From CAISDA01 sp050258555 (GTDB lineage: Bacteria; Bacteroidota; Ignavibacteria; UBA10030; UBA8401), in the NCBI GenBank assembly GCA_050258555.1, contig JBLMZA010000101.1, positions 1 through 64,000 of the forward strand: a stretch of 64,000 nucleotides of DNA, read 5' to 3'. This document shows positions 16,421-25,170 of the stretch, piece by piece (positions within the stretch are counted from its first letter, which is position 1; every line of letters begins with the position of its first letter). The notes beneath the pieces are model-generated. The model was given only the letters and a program-made list of their open reading frames with translations. It searched no databases and was not told the origin of the DNA. Made by a program: the position numbers and the translations under genes.

Positions 16421-17358
16421 AGCCAGCCGTCGACAACAGACTTGTTGCGCTCGACGATGAGGGAGCCGACCAGCTCGCCGACGTCGTCGAAGCCGTGCGT
16501 GATGCAGTATTCCCTGATGCCCGAAGCGATCCGGATGCCGGCCGACGGATTGATGAAGTTCGCCGTGCCGACCTGCACCGCCGAGGCGCCCACAAGCAGA
16601 AACTCGACGGCATCTTCCCATGTCTGTATGCCGCCGATGCCGATCACGGGAATCGAGACGGCGCGCGCCAGCTCGTAGACCTTCGCGAGCGCCACCGGCT
16701 TGATCGCCGGGCCGGAGAGTCCGCCGGTGGTCGATGAGAGCTTCGGCTTGCGCGTCGAGATATTCACGGCCATGCCGATCAGCGTGTTGATCGCCGAGAC
16801 GGCATCGGCGCCCTCCGCTTCGCAGGCCCGCGCGAATTCCGAAATGTGCGTGACGTTCGGCGTGAGCTTGATGATGAGGATCTTCTGCGTCCGTTTGCGC
16901 ACCTCGCGCGTGATCAGGGCGACCTGCCGCACATCGGTGCCGAAATTGAGGCCGCCTTCCTTCACATTCGGGCACGACACGTTGATCTCGTAGCCGGCGA
17001 TTTCAGGAAGCGGATCGAGCATCTCGGCAACGGCGCAGTATTCTTCAACGCTGCTGGCGGCGATGTTGGCGATGATGCGCGTGCTGAATTTCCTCAGCGC
17101 CGGAATCTTTTCGTCGATGAAGCGCCTGACGCCGATATTCGCCAGCCCGATCGAATTGATCATGCCGCTCGCTGTTTCGGCGATGCGCGGAGGCGCGTTG
17201 CCGTCGCGCGGCTTCAGCGAAAGCGATTTGGTGATGATGCCGCCGAGCTTGTTCACATCGACGAGATCCGGCCTCTCATCGCCGTATCCGAATGTGCCTG
17301 ATGCCGTCAGCACCCTGTTTTGAAATGTTACGCCGCGGAGCGTGAATGATTCGTTCAT
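16417..17358 (-). CDS. pyrD: dihydroorotate dehydrogenase, class 1B catalytic subunit
   Basis: This 313-residue FMN enzyme oxidises dihydroorotate to orotate in pyrimidine synthesis. The class 1 active-site cysteine sits in EINVSCPNVKEGG. GTFGYGDE near the N-terminus, ETASGMINSIGLAN, and the FMN phosphate loop IPVIGIGGIQTWEDA with GASAVQVGTANF are all present. The NAD-dependent 1B type needs the PyrK electron-transfer partner, which is encoded 3 bp upstream. The gene lies between pyrK and folC in a tight operon. Confidence 0.94.
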   Translation of the reverse strand: MNESFTLRGVTFQNRVLTASGTFGYGDERPDLVDVNKLGGIITKSLSLKPRDGNAPPRIAETASGMINSIGLANIGVRRFIDEKIPALRKFSTRIIANIAASSVEEYCAVAEMLDPLPEIAGYEINVSCPNVKEGGLNFGTDVRQVALITREVRKRTQKILIIKLTPNVTHISEFARACEAEGADAVSAINTLIGMAVNISTRKPKLSSTTGGLSGPAIKPVALAKVYELARAVSIPVIGIGGIQTWEDAVEFLLVGASAVQVGTANFINPSAGIRIASGIREYCITHGFDDVGELVGSLIVERNKSVVDGWL

Positions 17359-17361
17359 AGG

Positions 17362-18126
17362 CTATATTTTCACCGTTCGCGTGTCGAAGATCGTGCCGTC
17401 CTTGCAGACGAGATAATATTTCTGTTCGCCGCCCGTGGCTTCGATGGCGCATCCCTGGCAGAGCCCGATGCCGCACGCCATTTCGCACTCGACCGAGGCG
17501 TAGGCCTCGATCTGGGCTTCGAGCGCATAGGCGGCGACGGCGCGCATCATGCGCGACGGGCCGCACATGAACAACCGCGCCCGCCCGACATCATGCGCCC
17601 CGAGGTACTGCTTCAGGAGGTCGAGCACCGTCCCGTGAAAGCCTTCGCTTCCGTCGTCGGTGGAGACGTGGACATTCTCGAGGCCTTCATGGATGACGAA
17701 GTTCCGTCCGCGCGCGCCCAGAAATGTCTCGATGCGCTTCGCGCCGGCGAGCCGCTTGGTGAAAAACGGGAAGGGCGCCACGCCGATGCCTCCTGCCACG
17801 ATGAGCGCCGTATCATACTCGCCTTCGGCAAACGGCATGAAGCTGTTGCCGCAGGGGCCCAGTATATCGATGGTGTTTCCGGGTTCCTTCTGCGCAAGCG
17901 CGGAGGTGCCTTTCCCGATCACATTGAAGATGATCGAGACATCTTCGCCGTCGACGTCGCAGACGCTGAAGGGACGGCGAAGCAGCGGGAAAAAACTGTC
18001 GACGCAGATATTCAAGAACTGACCGGGTTCGGTGCCGGCGGCGATCGACGGTGCATGCACTGTCAGCCGTTTGATTTCAGAGGTGATGCTTGTGAGCGAT
18101 CGGACGACCGCGTATTCCTGATGCAT
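17362..18126 (-). CDS. pyrK: dihydroorotate dehydrogenase electron-transfer subunit
   Basis: This 254-residue FAD/[2Fe-2S] protein passes electrons from PyrD to NAD+. The flavin motif RRPFSVCD, the nucleotide loop VAGGIGVAPF and a C-terminal cluster of four cysteines (CEMACGIGLCQGC, then VCKDG) are as in the ferredoxin-reductase-like PyrK family. The start is ATG at 18126, giving MHQEYAVVRSL. The longer open frame upstream belongs to the end of the TPR lipoprotein gene in another frame. It precedes pyrD by 3 bp. Confidence 0.93.
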   Translation of the reverse strand: MHQEYAVVRSLTSITSEIKRLTVHAPSIAAGTEPGQFLNICVDSFFPLLRRPFSVCDVDGEDVSIIFNVIGKGTSALAQKEPGNTIDILGPCGNSFMPFAEGEYDTALIVAGGIGVAPFPFFTKRLAGAKRIETFLGARGRNFVIHEGLENVHVSTDDGSEGFHGTVLDLLKQYLGAHDVGRARLFMCGPSRMMRAVAAYALEAQIEAYASVECEMACGIGLCQGCAIEATGGEQKYYLVCKDGTIFDTRTVKI

Positions 18127-18145
18127 GAGCGTATGGATGCTAAGA

Positions 18146-20545
18146 TTATCGGCTGCGCGTGTCCCCGGTTCCCGCCGTATCGGGAGGCGAGGCCGGGTTG
18201 GGCACGGGGGCGTTAGGGCGGATCGATGCCGTATCGCGCACCGCCCCGCCATGGGTCGAATCGGGAAGCGGCCGTGATGCCGTCGAATCCGTTACACCGG
18301 GCGCAGCCGTCGTGCCTCCGGTTCCGGTCTTTGCCTTCTCGGCCTCCTTTTTCAGTTTGGCCTCCTTCTCGGCTTTGGCTTTCTCTTCCGCTTTGGCTTT
18401 CTCTTCCGCCTCCGCTTTCGCCTTCTGCTCGGCTTCGCGCCGCGCCGCTTCCACCTCGTTGAGCTTGGGCTTCACCGCCGCCGCATAGGATGTCGAGGCA
18501 TACGTCTTCGCAAGACGCTGGTATGCCGCTTCCGCACTGTCGTTTTTTGAAAGCACATTTTCGTAGATCCAACCGATCGTGTAGAGCGCCTTCGGCGCAA
18601 ACGGCGATGCCGGATACGACTGCGCCACGGAATGGAAGGCGGTGATCGCCTCCGTCGGACGGCCTTTGGTGAGCAGCTGTTCCGCGCTCACATAGCGCGC
18701 TTCCGACGAATCCGTCTCATTCACCTTCACGGCCATGCCGAGGCTTCGGCGCGCCTCCTGTGCGTACGACGAATTGGGTGCAATGGCAAGCAGCTGCCGG
18801 TAGAGCGAATCGATCACGGGCCGCGATGTTGAATCGGTGCTTCGGTAGATGTCGGCCATCGAGTAGAGCGCGCGCGCCGCAAGGCCGCTGTCGCTCGTCG
18901 TCCGCACGACGTCCCCATAATACACAAGCGCCGAATCGGCGCGGTTCATTTCAAGATACAGAAGTCCGCCGAGTTCGAACTTCGTGCGGATAATCTGGCG
19001 CGAAAGCGAATCGAGTTTCTGCCGCTCTTCCTGCGCCTTCATCAGCCGCGAGGTGCTGTCTCTGCGCGCGAGGCTGTCGCGGTCGGCGGCGGAAAGCCGG
19101 GCTTCCGCCTGCAGCGGCCGCTGCCGGGCCGAGAGCACGGCGGTATCCTGCGGAGCAATCGCCGTCTGCAAAGGTGTGAGGCCGGTATCGGAAGCGGCAT
19201 TCATCAGCGTGTCGAACTTTCCTCCCCGCACGGGATTCAACGCATCGGCGCGCGTGAGTGCGGCGGCCGAATCGGCACGGCGCAGAGAATCCAGACGGAG
19301 CAATGTCAGCGAATCGGGTTTTCTCCATCCGGGCTTCGTGATATCCATGACGAGCGTGTCGTACAGCGCAAGATCTCGCTTGAGCGTTGCGTACTTTGAA
19401 AACGTTTCGGCCTTCAGCACGGCCGCCGGTGTGATCTCGGAGGATGAATTTTCATACCGGGCCTTGTCGTAATACACGCGCGCGCTGTCGAACTGCAGAA
19501 GCACGTTCTCATAGAGCGATGCAAGGGCGAACATCGACCGCGCCGCATCGTCCGTGCGGGCGTAGGCCGTGTCGACATACCGGTACTGGGCAATGGCCTC
19601 GCTGATGTTTCCCTGCGCCGCATACGTGTTGCCGATCTCCCGGTTGGCCGTTCCTGCGTATTCGGAAAATTTCTTGTCGTCGAGCTTGTCGAACAGGATG
19701 TCGAGCGCGCGCTCGTAATTCTTCTGCTGCGTGAGCATGCGGCTTTCATACAGGGCCGCCTGGAATGTCGTATTGTAATCGGGATCGAAGCCGCCCACAT
19801 TGCGGAATGCCTGTTCGGCCGCAGCCGGATCGCCGAGCCGCTCGTAGCACAATCCGATCTGGAGCTGCGTGCGCGCATTTTCCGTGTCGTCCGACAGGGA
19901 CTCGAGCGACTGCGTGTAGAACTTGAGGGCGTTCGCAAAGTCGTTCGCTTCAAAATAATAATTGCCGAGCGCCAGCGCCGCTCCGCCGGCGATGTCCTCT
20001 TCCCCTTCATCGAGCGCCTGCGTATAGAGCAGCGTCAGCTGCTGCACGCCCTCGGCCGTCTTCTGCTGGCGCAGGAGCGACTTGCCGTACCAGAGCTTCG
20101 TTTCGGGAATGAGTCCGCTTTCGGGATACTGCGCGATGAGCTCCAGAAACTTCCGTTCCGCTTTGACGTCTTCGCCGAGATAGTAATACGCCTTTCCGAT
20201 CATCAGGAGCGCATCATCGACGTATTTCGAGGTGGGATAATACGAAAGCAGCTTCGAATTCTTCTCGATGGACGACGTGAACTTCTGGCGCGCGGTCGAA
20301 GGGATCGTGAAGGAGAGCGTCTGCCCTTTGGCGTTTTTTTCCCGGGCGTCCTTCATGCCGTCGAGGACTTCATTTTCGGCATCACCGAACATTTTCTGCG
20401 CGTTGTAGTACGTGTTGAAGTACGAGGCAGTGTTCGTGTATTGCTGTGATATGAAAGTACCGACGGGAGAAAAAACCTGGCAGCCTGTTAGGACAACTGC
20501 GAATGTGCTAAGAAGAATTGCTCGAGCGATGTGTTGGGTTCTCAC
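18146..20545 (-). CDS. TPR lipoprotein, PorW/SprE-like (type IX secretion)
   Basis: This 799-residue protein has a lipoprotein signal with lipobox LTGC (Cys22). It then has the motif YTNTASYFNTYYNAQKMF, which resembles the start of PorW/SprE lipoproteins required for T9SS, and many TPR-type helical repeats (about 80-700). Near the C-terminus comes a lysine/alanine/glutamate-rich coiled stretch and then a Pro/Thr/Ser-rich disordered tail. A start at GTG (20545) fits the signal peptide. The assignment to T9SS is supported by the T9SS cargo in the same window, but a YfgC/Tol-like TPR role is possible. It is divergent from the LTXXQ gene and upstream of pyrK. Confidence 0.55.
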   Translation of the reverse strand: MRTQHIARAILLSTFAVVLTGCQVFSPVGTFISQQYTNTASYFNTYYNAQKMFGDAENEVLDGMKDAREKNAKGQTLSFTIPSTARQKFTSSIEKNSKLLSYYPTSKYVDDALLMIGKAYYYLGEDVKAERKFLELIAQYPESGLIPETKLWYGKSLLRQQKTAEGVQQLTLLYTQALDEGEEDIAGGAALALGNYYFEANDFANALKFYTQSLESLSDDTENARTQLQIGLCYERLGDPAAAEQAFRNVGGFDPDYNTTFQAALYESRMLTQQKNYERALDILFDKLDDKKFSEYAGTANREIGNTYAAQGNISEAIAQYRYVDTAYARTDDAARSMFALASLYENVLLQFDSARVYYDKARYENSSSEITPAAVLKAETFSKYATLKRDLALYDTLVMDITKPGWRKPDSLTLLRLDSLRRADSAAALTRADALNPVRGGKFDTLMNAASDTGLTPLQTAIAPQDTAVLSARQRPLQAEARLSAADRDSLARRDSTSRLMKAQEERQKLDSLSRQIIRTKFELGGLLYLEMNRADSALVYYGDVVRTTSDSGLAARALYSMADIYRSTDSTSRPVIDSLYRQLLAIAPNSSYAQEARRSLGMAVKVNETDSSEARYVSAEQLLTKGRPTEAITAFHSVAQSYPASPFAPKALYTIGWIYENVLSKNDSAEAAYQRLAKTYASTSYAAAVKPKLNEVEAARREAEQKAKAEAEEKAKAEEKAKAEKEAKLKKEAEKAKTGTGGTTAAPGVTDSTASRPLPDSTHGGAVRDTASIRPNAPVPNPASPPDTAGTGDTRSR

Positions 20546-20817
20546 GCGTTCACCGTATTGTGCTGTGATGTCAATAGTCTCCGCCGTTCCTCTCAGGTCC
20601 AGGCCGGAAGGAATGCGGAGTGTTTCACATTAATGTATTGGCATCGTAGCAAGGATCATGCTGAAAAATAGGCAAATCGGCCGTCAGACGCAAGACGGTT
20701 CATTTAAACTAATTATTTTTTTTCGTGTCTATTGGGAAGAGAGCACACAGCGGCGTCCCCCATGCGCGGGCTTCCGCCGCATTTCATTTTCATCATACAT
20801 ATCGGGAGAACACTGTT

Positions 20818-21330
20818 ATGAAAAAAGTCTTCATCGCCACCCTTCTCGCACTCTTCCTCTTCGGCGCCTCGACACAGGCCGCCGACAATGACGCCAAGGC
20901 GCAGCCGCCCCGGCGCATGCCGGGCAGAGACTTCATCGCATCGCTCAACCTGACCGATGCGCAAAAAAAGGATATTGCAAAGATCAGGTCGGAAACGCAA
21001 AAACGCGGCGTCGATCTCAAGGCCAAGGCGGAGAAGGCGCGCATCGAACTTCGCGAGCTGCTCATGGCGGAAACGCCGGATCAGTCCGCCATCGAAAAGA
21101 AGCTCAATGAAGTCGCCGAAAACGAAGCGGACATCCGGATGAACCGGATCGACGGATGGTTTGAAACGAACAAGCTCCTGACGCCGGACCAGCAGAAGCA
21201 GTGGGTGAAGGCGCTGCGGTTCGAAACAGCGCGCGAGATGCGCCAGGGCCGCGGAGCAGGTATGGGTGCGCGGATGCGCCGCCCGATGGGACCCATGCAC
21301 GCGCCGGCGGCGCCGCCTGCCGTTCAGTGA
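20818..21330 (+). CDS. periplasmic LTXXQ-motif protein, Spy/CpxP-like
   Basis: This 170-residue protein has a signal peptide (MKKVFIATLLALFLFGASTQA). It is mostly helical, with two LTxxQ-type motifs, SLNLTDAQKKDI (about 41-52) and KLLTPDQQKQW (about 118-128). Such proteins act as periplasmic chaperones or stress/metal sensors. The tail is Arg/Met/Pro-rich (RRPMGPMHAPAAPPA). GGGAGA precedes the ATG by 8 nt. The upstream gap to the divergent PorW-like gene (about 270 bp) holds a GCGGCG/CGCCGC hairpin at 20750-20780 and an AT-rich stretch around 20700, but no clear promoter. Confidence 0.7.
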   Translation: MKKVFIATLLALFLFGASTQAADNDAKAQPPRRMPGRDFIASLNLTDAQKKDIAKIRSETQKRGVDLKAKAEKARIELRELLMAETPDQSAIEKKLNEVAENEADIRMNRIDGWFETNKLLTPDQQKQWVKALRFETAREMRQGRGAGMGARMRRPMGPMHAPAAPPAVQ

Positions 21331-21367
21331 TGCGGAATGGCGGGCCGGAACGTCACGGCCGTTGAGG

Positions 21368-21411
21368 AAGCGCGCCCCGAACGCGATGCGGCACGGCGGG
21401 AGGGCGCGCTT
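21368..21411 (+). terminator. intrinsic terminator after the LTXXQ gene
   Basis: AAGCGCGCCC and GGGCGCGCTT form a perfect 10-bp stem with a 24-nt loop, followed by TTCC on the plus strand. It sits between two convergent genes. Confidence 0.6.
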
Positions 21412-21416
21412 TTCCG

Positions 21417-22136
21417 TTATTTCTTCACCACGCGCGTCGGCCGGACATCGATCTCGCTCACGTTCGTGCGCCCGGGCATGGTCAGCGCGAAGCGCACGGT
21501 TTCGGCGATATCCTCAGGCTGTATGATCGTTTCGGCATCGTGCGAATGGTCGGAAAACTCCGTGTTCACCGAACCGGGACAGATCGTAACGACGCGGATA
21601 TTCGAATCCCTCACTTCGAGCATCAGCGAGCGCGCGAAGCCGATCAGCGCAAATTTCGTGGCCGAATATCCCGCTCCTCCCACAAACGAGTTCTTTCCGG
21701 CAAGCGAGGCGATGTTGATGATCTGTCCGCCCTGCCGGGCGATCATCACCGGCAGGAACGCCCGCGTGCAGAGAAAGACGCCGCGCACATTCACGCCGAA
21801 CATGCCGTCGAAGTCCTCGGTCCGCATATCGATGACTTTCGAGAAGACGCCGTATCCGGCGTTGTTCACGAGGATGTCCGCTCCGCCAAAGCGCGATTCC
21901 ACCTCGCGCGCCAGCGCCTCCACCGATGCCTCGCTGGCGACATCCGTCGGCACGGCCGCGGCCTTGCCACCGGAAGCCTCGATCGATGCGCGGACGTCTT
22001 CCAGCCGTTCGGCATTGCGCGATGCCAGCACCACCGACGCGCCGGCTTTTGCAAGCGAGACCGCGACCGCCTGGCCGATGCCCCGGCTGGCGCCGGTCAC
22101 AACGGCAACTTTTCCATTCAATGATTCCATGATCAC
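21417..22136 (-). CDS. SDR-family oxidoreductase (pterin operon, second SDR)
   Basis: This 239-residue classical SDR has the nucleotide motif TGASRGIG, NNAGYG, a catalytic serine in INIASLAGK and YSATK. The C-terminal PGSVNTEF and a lysine-rich end follow. It closes the AhpD-PTPS-FolE-SDR operon and starts at GTG 22136, overlapping the preceding stop, or at ATG 22130; GGGAGG lies just upstream of both. It may act on a pterin side chain, but the family is too broad to be sure. Confidence 0.75.
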   Translation of the reverse strand: MIMESLNGKVAVVTGASRGIGQAVAVSLAKAGASVVLASRNAERLEDVRASIEASGGKAAAVPTDVASEASVEALAREVESRFGGADILVNNAGYGVFSKVIDMRTEDFDGMFGVNVRGVFLCTRAFLPVMIARQGGQIINIASLAGKNSFVGGAGYSATKFALIGFARSLMLEVRDSNIRVVTICPGSVNTEFSDHSHDAETIIQPEDIAETVRFALTMPGRTNVSEIDVRPTRVVKK

Positions 22137-22846
22137 AGATTCCCTCCCACTGGTTTCACGATGATTTCATCTGTCGCCGCCCTGCCCGGCTGGCGATAGA
22201 GCGACACAAGGATCTCGGCGACATCCTCCGGCTGCATCATCTTCGCGCCATGCTTCTGCCTGTTCGCTTCGCTCCACATGCCTGTCTCGACCGCTCCGGG
22301 AAGCACATCGATCACGCGCACGCCGCGCTTGCGCACTTCCTCGCGAAGACTCCGCATCATGGCAAGCGTGCCGGCCTTCGAGGCCGCGTACACCGATGAA
22401 TGCGTGAAGGTTTCAACGGCCGTGACCGAATGAATGCTGATGATCATCCCCGCTTGCGCTTCGAGCATCGAAGGCAGCACCGCCTGCGTCAGCAGGAAAT
22501 ATCCGCGGAGGTTCGTCTGGACGATCGCGTCGAATTCTTCAAGCGTCGTCTGTTCGAATTTTTTGAAGACGGTCACGCCGGCATTGTTCACCAGCACATC
22601 GACGCGGCCGAAGTTCGAGACGATCAACTCATGCGCCGCACGGACGCTCTGCTCGTTCTTCACGTCGAGGGGAACCGCATCCGCGCGCCCACCGGCCTTG
22701 CCGATCGCATCGGCGACGTTTCGGACCGCGTCCGCGTTTCGTCCGCTTGCGATTACGTGAGCGCCCGCTGCCGCAAAGGCGTGTGCCGCCGCTTCGCCGA
22801 TGCCGCGGCCGGCGCCGGTGATCCAGATGAGTGGCTGCTTCTCCAT
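22133..22846 (-). CDS. SDR-family oxidoreductase, possible sepiapterin reductase
   Basis: This 237-residue classical SDR has TGAGRGIG (10-17), NNAGV, a serine in IISIHSVTA and a YAASK active site. From ATG 22846 it is followed directly by a second SDR. From memory, several stretches (FTHSSVYAASKAG, PGAVETGMW, the final EIIVKPVGGNL) resemble the Chlorobium tepidum sepiapterin reductase, which ends similarly. FolE and a PTPS are encoded immediately upstream, so the final step of tetrahydrobiopterin-type pterin synthesis is the favoured role. A 3-oxoacyl-ACP reductase or sugar dehydrogenase role remains possible. Confidence 0.6.
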   Translation of the reverse strand: MEKQPLIWITGAGRGIGEAAAHAFAAAGAHVIASGRNADAVRNVADAIGKAGGRADAVPLDVKNEQSVRAAHELIVSNFGRVDVLVNNAGVTVFKKFEQTTLEEFDAIVQTNLRGYFLLTQAVLPSMLEAQAGMIISIHSVTAVETFTHSSVYAASKAGTLAMMRSLREEVRKRGVRVIDVLPGAVETGMWSEANRQKHGAKMMQPEDVAEILVSLYRQPGRAATDEIIVKPVGGNL

Positions 22847-22860
22847 CGTTCCCTGTCGCT

Positions 22861-23439
22861 TTATGAGAGTCGGTTGGTGATGAGTGTGAGAAATTCGGTC
22901 CGCGTCTTGATGTTCTCCTGGAAGACGCCGGTCATCGCGCTGGTCGTGGCGCTTGAATGCTGCTTTTCGACGCCGCGGATCATCATGCACATATGCTTTC
23001 CCTCCACCACGACCGCCACTCCGTCCGGCTTCAGGATGTCCTGAAGCGTCTCGGCAATCTCGCGGGTCATGCGCTCCTGCACCTGGAGCCGCCTGGCAAA
23101 CATGTCGACGATGCGCGGAATCTTCGACAGCCCGATGATCTTCCCGTTCGGGATGTATGCCACGTGGACCTTGCCGTAAAACGGCAGCAGATGGTGCTCG
23201 CACGTGCTCACGAAGTCGATATCCTTCACGATCACCATCTCCTTATACTCTTCCGTGAAGAGCGCGCCATTGACGATGCTCTTCACGTTCTCCGTATATC
23301 CTTTCGTGAGGAAGCGAAGCGACTTCGCCACACGCTCCGGTGTCCGCAGCAGTCCCTCGCGCCCGGGATCCTCGTTCAGATGCCCCAGCACGTCGCGTAT
23401 GAGTCCTTCAAGTTCCTGTTTCGATTTCTTCTGTTTCAA
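22861..23439 (-). CDS. folE: GTP cyclohydrolase I
   Basis: This 192-residue enzyme converts GTP to 7,8-dihydroneopterin triphosphate, the first step to folate and biopterin. Zinc ligands are visible at Cys80 and His83 (STCEHHLLPFYG) and Cys151 (GKHMCMMIRGV). Other conserved parts are EDPGREGLLRTPERVAKS, GLSKIPRIVDMFARRLQVQERMT and the C-terminal R-T-EFL. The start is an unusual TTG at 23439, overlapping the PTPS stop (TTGA), with GGGAGA about 6 nt upstream, so translation is coupled to PTPS. Confidence 0.95.
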   Translation of the reverse strand: MKQKKSKQELEGLIRDVLGHLNEDPGREGLLRTPERVAKSLRFLTKGYTENVKSIVNGALFTEEYKEMVIVKDIDFVSTCEHHLLPFYGKVHVAYIPNGKIIGLSKIPRIVDMFARRLQVQERMTREIAETLQDILKPDGVAVVVEGKHMCMMIRGVEKQHSSATTSAMTGVFQENIKTRTEFLTLITNRLS

Positions 23440-23858
23440 CTGTGTTCTCCCTTATATTCCGCATAGTTCTGCTCCGTCTCGTAGATGCGGACGGAATGCA
23501 GCCGGCCGCCGGCGATGTGCGGCTCGATCTGCTTCCAGCAGGCCGCGGCGATGTTTTCGGCGGTCGGGTTCAGGCCCTCCATGAAATCGACATCCATGTT
23601 CAGATGCTTGTGATCGACCTTCGAGATGAAATGGTCTTCGACGATCCGCTTCAGAAGCTTCAGATCGATGACATAGCCCGTATCGGGGTCGACCGCTCCG
23701 GCCACCGTCACTTCAACGTAGTAATTGTGCCCGTGCCCGTTCGGATTCGCACATTTATCGAACACCTCCCGGTTCCGTTCATCGGTATAGGATGGATTAT
23801 AGAGCCTGTGAGCGGCGCTGAAATGCGCGCGGCGCGTGACATACATGAGAGGAGGCAT
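23436..23858 (-). CDS. 6-pyruvoyltetrahydropterin synthase-like protein
   Basis: This 140-residue T-fold enzyme has zinc-binding histidines in FSAAHR and in NPNGHGHNY, a catalytic cysteine in FDKCANPNGHGH, and the pterin-anchoring glutamate in YETEQNYAEY. The cysteine-to-HGH spacing (C-x5-HGH) is the PTPS pattern rather than the C-x3-HGH of QueD, which favours 6-pyruvoyltetrahydropterin over queuosine synthesis. It is coupled to folE by overlap, and two SDRs follow. GGAG precedes ATG 23858 by 9 nt. Confidence 0.85.
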   Translation of the reverse strand: MPPLMYVTRRAHFSAAHRLYNPSYTDERNREVFDKCANPNGHGHNYYVEVTVAGAVDPDTGYVIDLKLLKRIVEDHFISKVDHKHLNMDVDFMEGLNPTAENIAAACWKQIEPHIAGGRLHSVRIYETEQNYAEYKGEHS

Positions 23859-23878
23859 GCCGTATTTCTCCGTCTGCG

Positions 23879-24451
23879 TTAGTAGATGACGGCAGATAAT
23901 CCCTTGACGACCGAACCCAGCCGGACGGCGTCGAAGATCTGATCCTCGGTGCCGCCTTCGTTCCTGACCGACTGTTCATGGTTGTTGACGCATGTTTCGC
24001 AGCCGTTGACGGCGCTCACCACAAGCGAGAGGATCTCGAACAACAGTTTCCCCAGCACCGGCCTCGCCATGATCGTCATCTTGATCCCTGCCTGCTTTGC
24101 ATCGTAGTTCTTGTTCGACGAAAAGTGCTTGAACCGGTAATAGACGTTCAGGGTGGAAAGAAGCGACGCCACGGCGTACGCCTCGGCGATTTCCGCTTCG
24201 GCAGCGCCGTGTTCACGCGCGGCGGCCGAAAAGCTCTCCGTCAATATAGTGTTTTTTTCGTTTGCCGCAACTGCCAGAGCGATAAGATACGCCTCTTTCT
24301 TCGAGAAGAACTGGCTGGCTATCGTGTTCTTGAGATTGATCCGCATGTCGCGGATGTATTTGTGGTCGCCGCGCACGAATGTCTCGAGCACGGGATGGTC
24401 CGTTTCGGTCAGCTGCAGATCGGTTAATAGATCGTTCTTGGTTTCTTCCAT
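23879..24451 (-). CDS. AhpD-like alkylhydroperoxidase (carboxymuconolactone decarboxylase family)
   Basis: This 190-residue all-helical protein has the AhpD redox centre CETCVNNH (Cys151, Cys154, His158). AhpD-type proteins use this CxxC to reduce peroxides or to recharge an AhpC peroxiredoxin. It precedes the PTPS gene by 20 bp and follows a peroxiredoxin operon separated by a terminator. It may therefore be transcribed with the pterin genes while working with the peroxiredoxins. The N-terminal half resembles the non-catalytic AhpD repeat. Confidence 0.8.
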   Translation of the reverse strand: MEETKNDLLTDLQLTETDHPVLETFVRGDHKYIRDMRINLKNTIASQFFSKKEAYLIALAVAANEKNTILTESFSAAAREHGAAEAEIAEAYAVASLLSTLNVYYRFKHFSSNKNYDAKQAGIKMTIMARPVLGKLLFEILSLVVSAVNGCETCVNNHEQSVRNEGGTEDQIFDAVRLGSVVKGLSAVIY

Positions 24452-24502
24452 GATGATTGACTCGTTGAAAAGTGATTGTCGCGGATTCTATGGACGGCGG
24501 AA

Positions 24503-24567
24503 CAAAAAAAATCGGCCGATCCTCGCCTCCCCTTCTCATGCTTCGCACAGGGCGGGAACCGGCCGAT
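24503..24567 (-). terminator. intrinsic terminator of the peroxiredoxin operon
   Basis: ATCGGCCG and CGGCCGAT pair at the base of a long stem that continues imperfectly (CCTCGCC with GGCGGG), followed on the minus strand by eight T residues. It lies just after the AhpC-like gene. Confidence 0.8.
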
Positions 24568-24581
24568 AGACATGAAGTCGA

Positions 24582-25124
24582 TCAGGCTTTGAGCGTGTCC
24601 TGGCCCTTCTGCCAATTGCAGGGACACAATTCGTCCGTCTGCAGCGCATCGAGCACGCGCAGTGTCTCGTCCACGCTGCGGCCCACGCTCAGGTCGTTCA
24701 CGCTGACCCAGCGGATCGTATTGTCGGGATCGACAATGAATGTGGCGCGGAGCGCGACCTGGTCGGCGCCGGTCAGAATGCCGAGCTTCGAGCTCAGATT
24801 CTTGGCGTGATCGGAAATCATGGGGAACTTCAGATCCTTCAGGTCCTCATGATGATTGCGCCATGCCAGATGCACAAACGCGGTATCGGTGCTTCCGCCG
24901 AACAGCACGGTGTCGCGGTCGCGGAAATCGCCGAGACGGTCGTTGAAGCCCTTGATCTCTGTGGGACACACAAATGTGAAATCCTTCGGCCAGAAAAAAA
25001 TCGTCATCCATTTCCCGGACTTGCGCACGGAGTCTGAAGAGATCATCTGGAATTCCTTGCCTTTTTCGCGCGAAACGCATGCTTCCAGTTCGAAGTCGGG
25101 AAATTTATCGCCTATCGTTAACAT
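24582..25124 (-). CDS. AhpC-type peroxiredoxin
   Basis: This 180-residue thiol peroxidase has the peroxidatic cysteine Cys53 in DFTFVCPTEI and a C-terminal resolving cysteine in LCPCNWQKG (Cys167 or Cys169). It is the short AhpC form lacking the usual longer tail. AAGGAG nine nt before ATG 25124 sets this start; a longer frame adding a His-rich leader has no better signal. It is third in an operon of three peroxiredoxins and lies next to an AhpD-like gene, a likely reductant as in actinobacterial AhpC/AhpD. Confidence 0.88.
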   Translation of the reverse strand: MLTIGDKFPDFELEACVSREKGKEFQMISSDSVRKSGKWMTIFFWPKDFTFVCPTEIKGFNDRLGDFRDRDTVLFGGSTDTAFVHLAWRNHHEDLKDLKFPMISDHAKNLSSKLGILTGADQVALRATFIVDPDNTIRWVSVNDLSVGRSVDETLRVLDALQTDELCPCNWQKGQDTLKA

Positions 25125-25170
25125 TAACTCGTTCTCCTTGTAAATTGATTCGTTGTGGTGATGGTGGTGC

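Noticed and set aside
15110..16975. Long frame suggesting a 621-residue FolC fusion
   Set aside because: The upstream 185 codons lie inside pyrD in another frame and are arginine-rich. ATG 16420 with an ATGA overlap gives a normal 436-residue FolC.
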